A stretch of 64,000 nt of DNA from Telopea speciosissima (lineage: Eukaryota; Streptophyta; Magnoliopsida; Proteales; Proteaceae): NCBI RefSeq assembly GCF_018873765.1, contig NC_057916.1:26025001-26089000 (forward strand). The letters are read 5' to 3'. The position numbers and the translations under genes are program-made. The notes under the pieces were generated by a model that was not told the DNA's origin, searched no databases, and saw nothing but the letters and a program-made list of their open reading frames with translations. How positions within the stretch are numbered: the stretch's first letter is position 1; every line of letters begins with the position of its first letter. Positions 59,128-64,000 of this stretch are shown piece by piece.

Positions 59128-59344
59128 AATTTTTTTGTTTTGGTGTGAAAAAAAAAATATATATATTAGATAATAGAGTCAACAAGTGCATGATTCCCAA
59201 GGTTTACAAAATTTTGCTATATCTCTATAAGTCCCAACATTTAAACAATTCTTACAAACCTTCAAATCAAATAATTTATGATGGAGGCCTAAGGAGGATC
59301 ATTACGATTATGTTCAGTTCTTGTAGACCCTCATGTCTCTGGAA

Positions 59345-59540
59345 TTGGACCTTATCCAGCCGTGGCGGGAGCTACACCTGTGCAGCACCGCTAAAAGATA
59401 GAAAAAATAAGGGTAAGGTAGTCATTTCACATGTGGGTCCCACCTAGGCCCCACATGTGAAATGACCACCCTCCCCCTGTATTTAGGGTGGTTTTTGGTG
59501 CTGCACAGTGCAGCGCCCGCCACAGCTGCACAAGATCCAA
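59345..59540. mobile_element. MITE-like inverted repeat with palindromic centre
   Basis: ggaccttatccagccgtggc at 59349 pairs with gccacagctgcacaagatcc near 59519; gctacacctgtgcagcaccg pairs with ggtgctgcacagtgcagc. The centre catttcacatgtgggtcc / ggccccacatgtgaaatg (59432-59464) is itself a near-perfect palindrome, also found near 33509-33552. Confidence 0.75.
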
Positions 59541-59624
59541 GTCCCATGTCTCTGATAAAGGGCAAGAGATTGTGTTTATTTTGTCTCATGGCTCTCGCAC
59601 CAGCATGCCAACATTGGACCAATG

Positions 59625-59790
59625 AAAGTGCACACAAGGATAAGGCTGTCAATTTGAGACCAAAACCAGGAACTATCCCACTAAAACTTGGTACCAGACC
59701 ATCCCATTTATATTGTGATCTGATTTCAGTACGAAATAATAAATGGAATAAAACAATTCTCGAAGTTTATGACCCATCTCAACTGTTTGG
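59625..59790 (+). repeat. Copy of the left end of the 30.1 kb repeat
   Basis: cacacaaggataaggctgtcaatttgagaccaaaaccaggaact...aataataaatgg matches about 30116-30245. The aca(c)aa(a/g)gata motif in front of the repeat occurs in both copies, so it belongs to the repeat and is not a target duplication. Confidence 0.6.
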
Positions 59791-59858
59791 TCGCCAACAA
59801 TTTTCCCTGTACAATAACGTCCTAAATAGATAAACTTTCTCCAACAAATTCCAGAGAA

Positions 59859-60323
59859 TCATATTGGCATGCAAAATTTAGATTGTCTGAAGGTATAAAA
59901 TCTGCAATATATGCGCCATGCATGGATGCCATAAGGGATATGCAGAATATGCGATGAACAGGTGAGAGCATGGACTAAGGTAGCACTGTCTAATCCCACA
60001 ACGTCAACTTCACCAAACTCATCCCACCAGTGTTTCTCCACAAATCGTTTCATAGCGTAGAAGGGAACCTTCGAACCCAACACAAAACCGACTAAAGCAG
60101 ATTCCCATATGGCTGTTTCTTCAATGACTTCTTCTTCATTGCAACAAGCAACAATTTCTCCATCCTCAGTAACTGGTTGAATGAATTCCAAAGTGGCACC
60201 GCGGTTGTTGTAGTTCGATGGGTGAAATAGATCAGTCCAGCTCTTCTTTCCAATATTCTTAGGAGCTTTACCAGTGTCTCTCATAGAGACGTCTGCCGCC
60301 GGTGGTTCGCCTCCATGCTTCAA
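59859..60323 (-). mobile_element. DUF4283-type LINE ORF1 relic
   Basis: 154-residue frame: KSWTDLFHPSNYNNRGATLE, EFIQPVTEDGEIVACCNEEE, WESALVGFVLGSKVPFYAMK, RFVEKHWWDEFGEVDVVGLD. This is the start and middle of the DUF4283 domain found in ORF1 of plant LINE-like elements and domesticated relatives. Translation becomes unrelated after VVGLDS, and no zinc knuckle or RT follows, so it is truncated. A domesticated gene cannot be excluded. Confidence 0.7.
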
Positions 60324-61750
60324 GGATTGTGAAATGTGAAAGTGAAAACCTAGGGTTCGAGTAGACTTGGGTTAAATTAGGTCATGAAATTTGATAGGTG
60401 ATTAATCCAATCCTAGATGTATCCATTTAATGGTTAGCATTATCAAAATCAACCCATCACATGGTTTAAAAATTGAAAAACCGCCCTAGTAAGCTTGTCA
60501 AGACGACTTATTTTGATGAACTTTTGCTCACCCGTGCAGAAAAAAAATCTTTTCCCTCATTGGTCATTGGTGATGTGACCATATGATTGGACTTTGGGAT
60601 CATTATTACACTCCCACCCCTATAGACGAAATCAAAATTATCTCTCCTTAATGGAATCTGATAGTACCAACGGGGGAGTACGTGTAGACATTCTTCTTCA
60701 CCATTGATGCAGAAAAACTTGGTCCATATATTTTATGGAGTGAATGTCGTATTCACTCTTAGGTTGTGTTTGTTATGCATTCTTGAAAGAGATTTTATTT
60801 AGGTCTAAAGCACATTGAAACTCGATTCTTCTTTAATTTTCTCGCTTCAAAATACGTTCTAAACCCAATATCTAGGATAGATATCAAATACAAATTTAGT
60901 TTCTTGATCTTATGTTTTTTTCCTTCTATTTTTACCTATTTTTCAATCTTAAAAAACAAAATTTAAATTATTAGATTTACAAAATAAATTGAAGTGGGTG
61001 ATATTGAAATTCTATATTTGGGTAAACGAGATATTGGAGTATTGGATTATGTCCACAAACTCAACATAGCTGTGCAATTAATCTTTATCCAAATGTCCAA
61101 CCCACCCTCAAGAGTAAAAAACCATAGTCTGAACTCCCAATCTCCCAATCTTAATTGAACTTGTTCATTTTACTAAACTCATAATTACTCTTCTTAACTA
61201 GACGAAGTCTGAACTACCCCTTGGAATCCAAAGAGTTCCATCAAATTGGAATAAAAGTGCTGGGTGAAAAGATTCTTAGTTCATTATGGGTGAAGAAAAA
61301 TTCGAACCTTTTTCTTTTCTTATCAGATTAAATGTTTTCCAAAGGCATTACGGGCTGGATAAGGCATCTTGGAGGCCCAAGATATCATGTGGGTAAGTAA
61401 TTAACAAGGACACCCATATCAATATATTTGTTGGAAATTTTTTTTTTGTGGGGGGAATGTGTGCCCTATGGCCAGACACAGAAAGGGGGTGAAATGACCG
61501 CCCCATCCCCCTCAATGATGGTAATGACCGCCTTGTTGATGTCTCCATGCATTCTCCCTTGGTTCGTGCAAGGGGCCATGCTCCCCATGGAGAACTCTTG
61601 CCATATTTATTAATCCAATCCAATAATTCTCAATATGGCATTTTCCCAATAAAAAAAAAAAGAAAAAAAAATAAAGGAAGATACACACGAAAAAGATGGA
61701 AGGTTATCAAGTCATACCAACTAGGGGCAGTACTTGTTTGTTAGAAAATT
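60324..61750. other. Gene-free AT-rich sequence
   Basis: No supportable ORF. T run followed by G run at about 61439-61458, and an A-rich stretch at 61650-61680. Confidence 0.4.
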
Positions 61751-61753
61751 ACC

Positions 61754-62357
61754 TGAGGTTTGAGGTTATGGCTGATGGTTTTGAGGTTGAAGAAGCGATT
61801 GGGCTCAACGTGTTTCATGGGTTTATGCATAGATTCATTCTTAATTGTAGGCTGTCAAGGTTCGAAGTTCCTCCTAAGGTGGTTTTCCGCTGCCCATTTT
61901 ACGGATACCTTCATCATGAAAGAAAAGATATCATGGTTCATTTGTTTGGCGATGACATATCGTGTCATCGATCCTTTGATGATACATTTCAAATGTATCA
62001 GAGATCAGTTCTTTTGCTCGAAAAGATACTCGAAGCAGGTAAATTAGTTTTTGAGTTCAATTCTTGCTAGCTAGTTCAAATCTTTACAATCTTTCGAGCA
62101 AAAGAACTGATCTGATACATTTGAAATGTATCATCGAAGGATTGATGACCCGATATGTCATCACCAAACAAATGAACCATGACATCTTTTCTTTCATGAT
62201 GAAGGTACCCGCAAAATGGGCAGCGGAAAACCCCCTAGGAGGAACTTCGAACCTTGACAGCCTACAATTAAGAATGAATCTATGCATTAACCCATGAAAC
62301 ACGTTGAACCCAATCGCTTCTTCAACCTCAAAACCATCAGCCATAACCTCAAACCTC
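61754..62357. repeat. Long inverted repeat (arms about 270 bp, spacer about 63 bp)
   Basis: Positions 61754-62025 and 62089-62357 are reverse complements with roughly 14 differences. Each arm starts (reading inwards) tgaggtttgaggttatggct and ends cttttgctcgaaa. Each arm carries an open frame containing GFEVEEAIG, NVFHG and RFILNCRLSRFEVPP, unrecognised. A transcript across it would fold into a stem of about 270 bp. Confidence 0.9.
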
Positions 62358-62586
62358 ATTAATTGACCAAACTCTTCTTAACTTCATGAATCAATAACAG
62401 AGATTATGATGTTTTACCGGAGACCATTAATTGTGTGTTCGAAAGGGGAATGCCAATCAATTTTCTTCAAGGTGAAGCTGTGGTCCATTCCGCCTTTCCA
62501 TGGGGATGCACCAATTATTTTATTTGCTTTGCGCTGTGTTTAGGTGCAGGTATGCACCGCACCGAGCGACCAATTAGCAACCCTTT

Positions 62587-62995
62587 TCCCTAATAATAAT
62601 AAACTATTAGGAAAACAGAGGCTTGGTCTCGTGGCTCTTGTGCCCATACATATATAGGAGAATGCAAAATTAATTACCATCTAGCCACTCCTAAAATAAA
62701 AAGTACAATCTGTGTTGATGCCCATGCATGCATTCTCATTGACCTCCACACTGGAGCAAGGGCTACATGCACGACAAGGCAATAATCTCATGTCCTCCTC
62801 CTCCTAATAATAATAATAATAAACTATTGGAAAAAGAATGATGCTTGGTCACGTGGCTCATGTGCAGGAGCACGCAAAATTAATTACTGCCTAGCCTCTC
62901 CTAAAAAAAAATTCCATCCATGTTGATGCCCCTGTGTGCATTCTCATTGGCCTCCACATTGGTGCAAGGCTACACGACCGCGATCTCTTGTCCTA
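62587..62995 (+). repeat. Imperfect tandem duplication of about 215 bp
   Basis: The unit taataataataaactatt-ggaaaa...gcttggtc(t/a)cgtggctc...gcaaaattaattac...tgttgatgccc...cattctcattg(a/g)cctccaca...gcaaggctaca starts at about 62590 and repeats at about 62806. The second copy is shortened by small deletions. Confidence 0.8.
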
Positions 62996-63211
62996 AACTA
63001 TTTTTATCAAAATTTTCAGCTTTTATCGGGTTTTTTTTTAGCTTGGTTTTTGGTTTTGATCAGCCCATTTGATTGGTTCGGCTTTTTTAGTCGAATTTGG
63101 TCGGTTCAACCGGTTCGGGCTGGAATAAGAAAACTCAAATATTTTTTCCTTCTAATATGAGGAGAAAGGACCATGAAGGGTGGTAGAGGGGGAGAAAAGA
63201 ATTGAATTAAC

Positions 63212-63619
63212 GAACCCCAATACTGAAGCCATAGTTAATCAATGTAGAGTTGCTTTCTTCGTAAACTTTGGTCAAAGGTGGCGACTTGTGATTATCGACG
63301 ACATCCTTCTTCACAATGTTCACCGGAGATTGAAGCTTTCCGGTGGAACATGCGCTGAATTGTGGACTCAAGCTCCCCCAGTAGTCCGGACCTGTTGTTC
63401 CACTGTAACTAAACTGCAGAACCTCATGCTCTGTTCCAGAAAAATTCCATATAATTATAATAATTTTTCACAACCGTATAAGACCCCAAAAAAAAAAAAA
63501 TTTAATTAATTGAGAAGAAGCAGAAAAAGATGATGATCATGAAGTTTCTTACGCTGGGTTAATGGAGCAGCTATCAGTAATGCAATCCCGATGACAAAAG
63601 CCGCGACTGTGACCGCCAT
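63212..63619 (-). pseudogene. ACA: Alpha carbonic anhydrase, first two exons only
   Basis: Exon 1 (63619-63553) encodes a signal peptide, MAVTVAAFVIGIALLIAAPL. Exon 2 (63430-63212) gives FSYSGTTGPDYWGSLSPQFS, ACSTGKLQSPVNIVKKDVV, TLINYGFSIGV, the N-terminal part of plant alpha carbonic anhydrase (reversible CO2 hydration; secreted or, for ACA1, routed through the ER to plastids). The splice between them is GT/AG (gtaaga ... ggaacag) and in phase. The zinc-binding core (HWHxxSEH) and the rest should lie at lower coordinates but are not found down to 57.2 kb, where repeats follow. Either truncated or with its remaining exons lost; a very long intron cannot be fully excluded. Confidence 0.8.
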
Positions 63620-63704
63620 TAATGGGGATCGATGGAGGAAAAGGCTTGTTTTATTATCTTCGATCTCTGTTTCCCTCTCCCCTCCTGCGTATCAACAAGA
63701 AGGG

Positions 63705-64000
63705 GAAAACGGGTTCTTATAAATATAAAAATTTTACATATTTATAAGAAGGATATTAAGTTGTGGGATGAGATTCTCAATAGTACAAGTATCAAAATAT
63801 CGGTTAGGTATCCAATCGAACCGAATTACCAATACCTTTTCAAGGGATAAATTTCTTGTTCTTGTATTCTAGTTTTATGACTATAGTTTGATGTATTTCA
63901 GTGATATTTTCTGTCATGGACGTTTCAACTAATGGACTTTTAGTTCTCTTTCTATTAACTTTTTAAGTAATGATATTAAAATCATATATGAGTTTATTTA
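63705..64000 (+). repeat. Copy of the middle of the 30.1 kb repeat
   Basis: gggatgagattctcaatagtac...cggttaggtatc...tagtttgatgtatttcagtgatattttct...taatggacttttagttct matches 30250-30480. It lies in the 5' flank of the carbonic anhydrase fragment and runs off the window. Confidence 0.65.

Overview
The window is nuclear DNA from a flowering plant, most likely a eudicot. It is AT-rich and intron-rich, the genes match plant-specific families, and most of the sequence is degraded LTR, LINE and MITE-like repeat. I cannot name the species. Five genes look intact within what the window shows: a SEC23-type COPII coat gene (minus, its 3' part beyond the left edge), the replication protein A 14 kDa subunit (plus), a three-RRM hnRNP of the LIF2/hnRNP-Q type (plus), an intronless N-myristoylated glutaredoxin-like protein (minus), and an intronless uncharacterised plant-specific protein (plus). 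A carbonic anhydrase start (minus, two exons) sits at the right edge. From memory, the Arabidopsis homologues of RPA3, the hnRNP and the alpha carbonic anhydrase lie close together on chromosome 3, so this may be a conserved but expanded syntenic block.

Layout. 1-2.2 kb: inverted copia-type LTR pieces and a truncated LINE. 2.3-9.6 kb: SEC23-like gene with a repeat-filled 4.9 kb intron. 9.6-10.0 kb: shared divergent promoter. 10.0-12.8 kb: RPA3, with a Tourist-like MITE in its 5'UTR intron. 12.8-18 kb: degraded repeats. 18.0-24.8 kb: hnRNP gene, carrying a decayed plastid-type trnT in one intron. 26.5-27.7 kb: glutaredoxin-like gene. 28-37.5 kb: MITEs, RNase H relics and local duplications, including a copy of the upstream region of the 56 kb gene. 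37.9-53.8 kb: a tandem array of five copies of a plant 3'-5' exonuclease-like (WRN-exo fold) gene. It alternates A-type copies, each split by the same 378-380 bp TRIM, with B-type copies that lack it. A 9.26 kb non-autonomous LTR retrotransposon has inserted into this array. 54-56 kb: repeats. 56.2-57.2 kb: uncharacterised gene. 57.2-64 kb: MITEs, a LINE ORF1 relic, a long inverted repeat, a tandem duplication and the truncated carbonic anhydrase gene.

The housekeeping genes act in unrelated processes (ER export, DNA replication, RNA and chromatin regulation, redox), so no operon-like cooperation is implied. The most unusual material is the exonuclease-like array. Removing the TRIM plus one target-site copy restores an uninterrupted reading frame that aligns with the TRIM-free paralogues, so the order of events (gene duplication, TRIM insertion, pair duplication, LTR-element insertion) can be read from this window alone.
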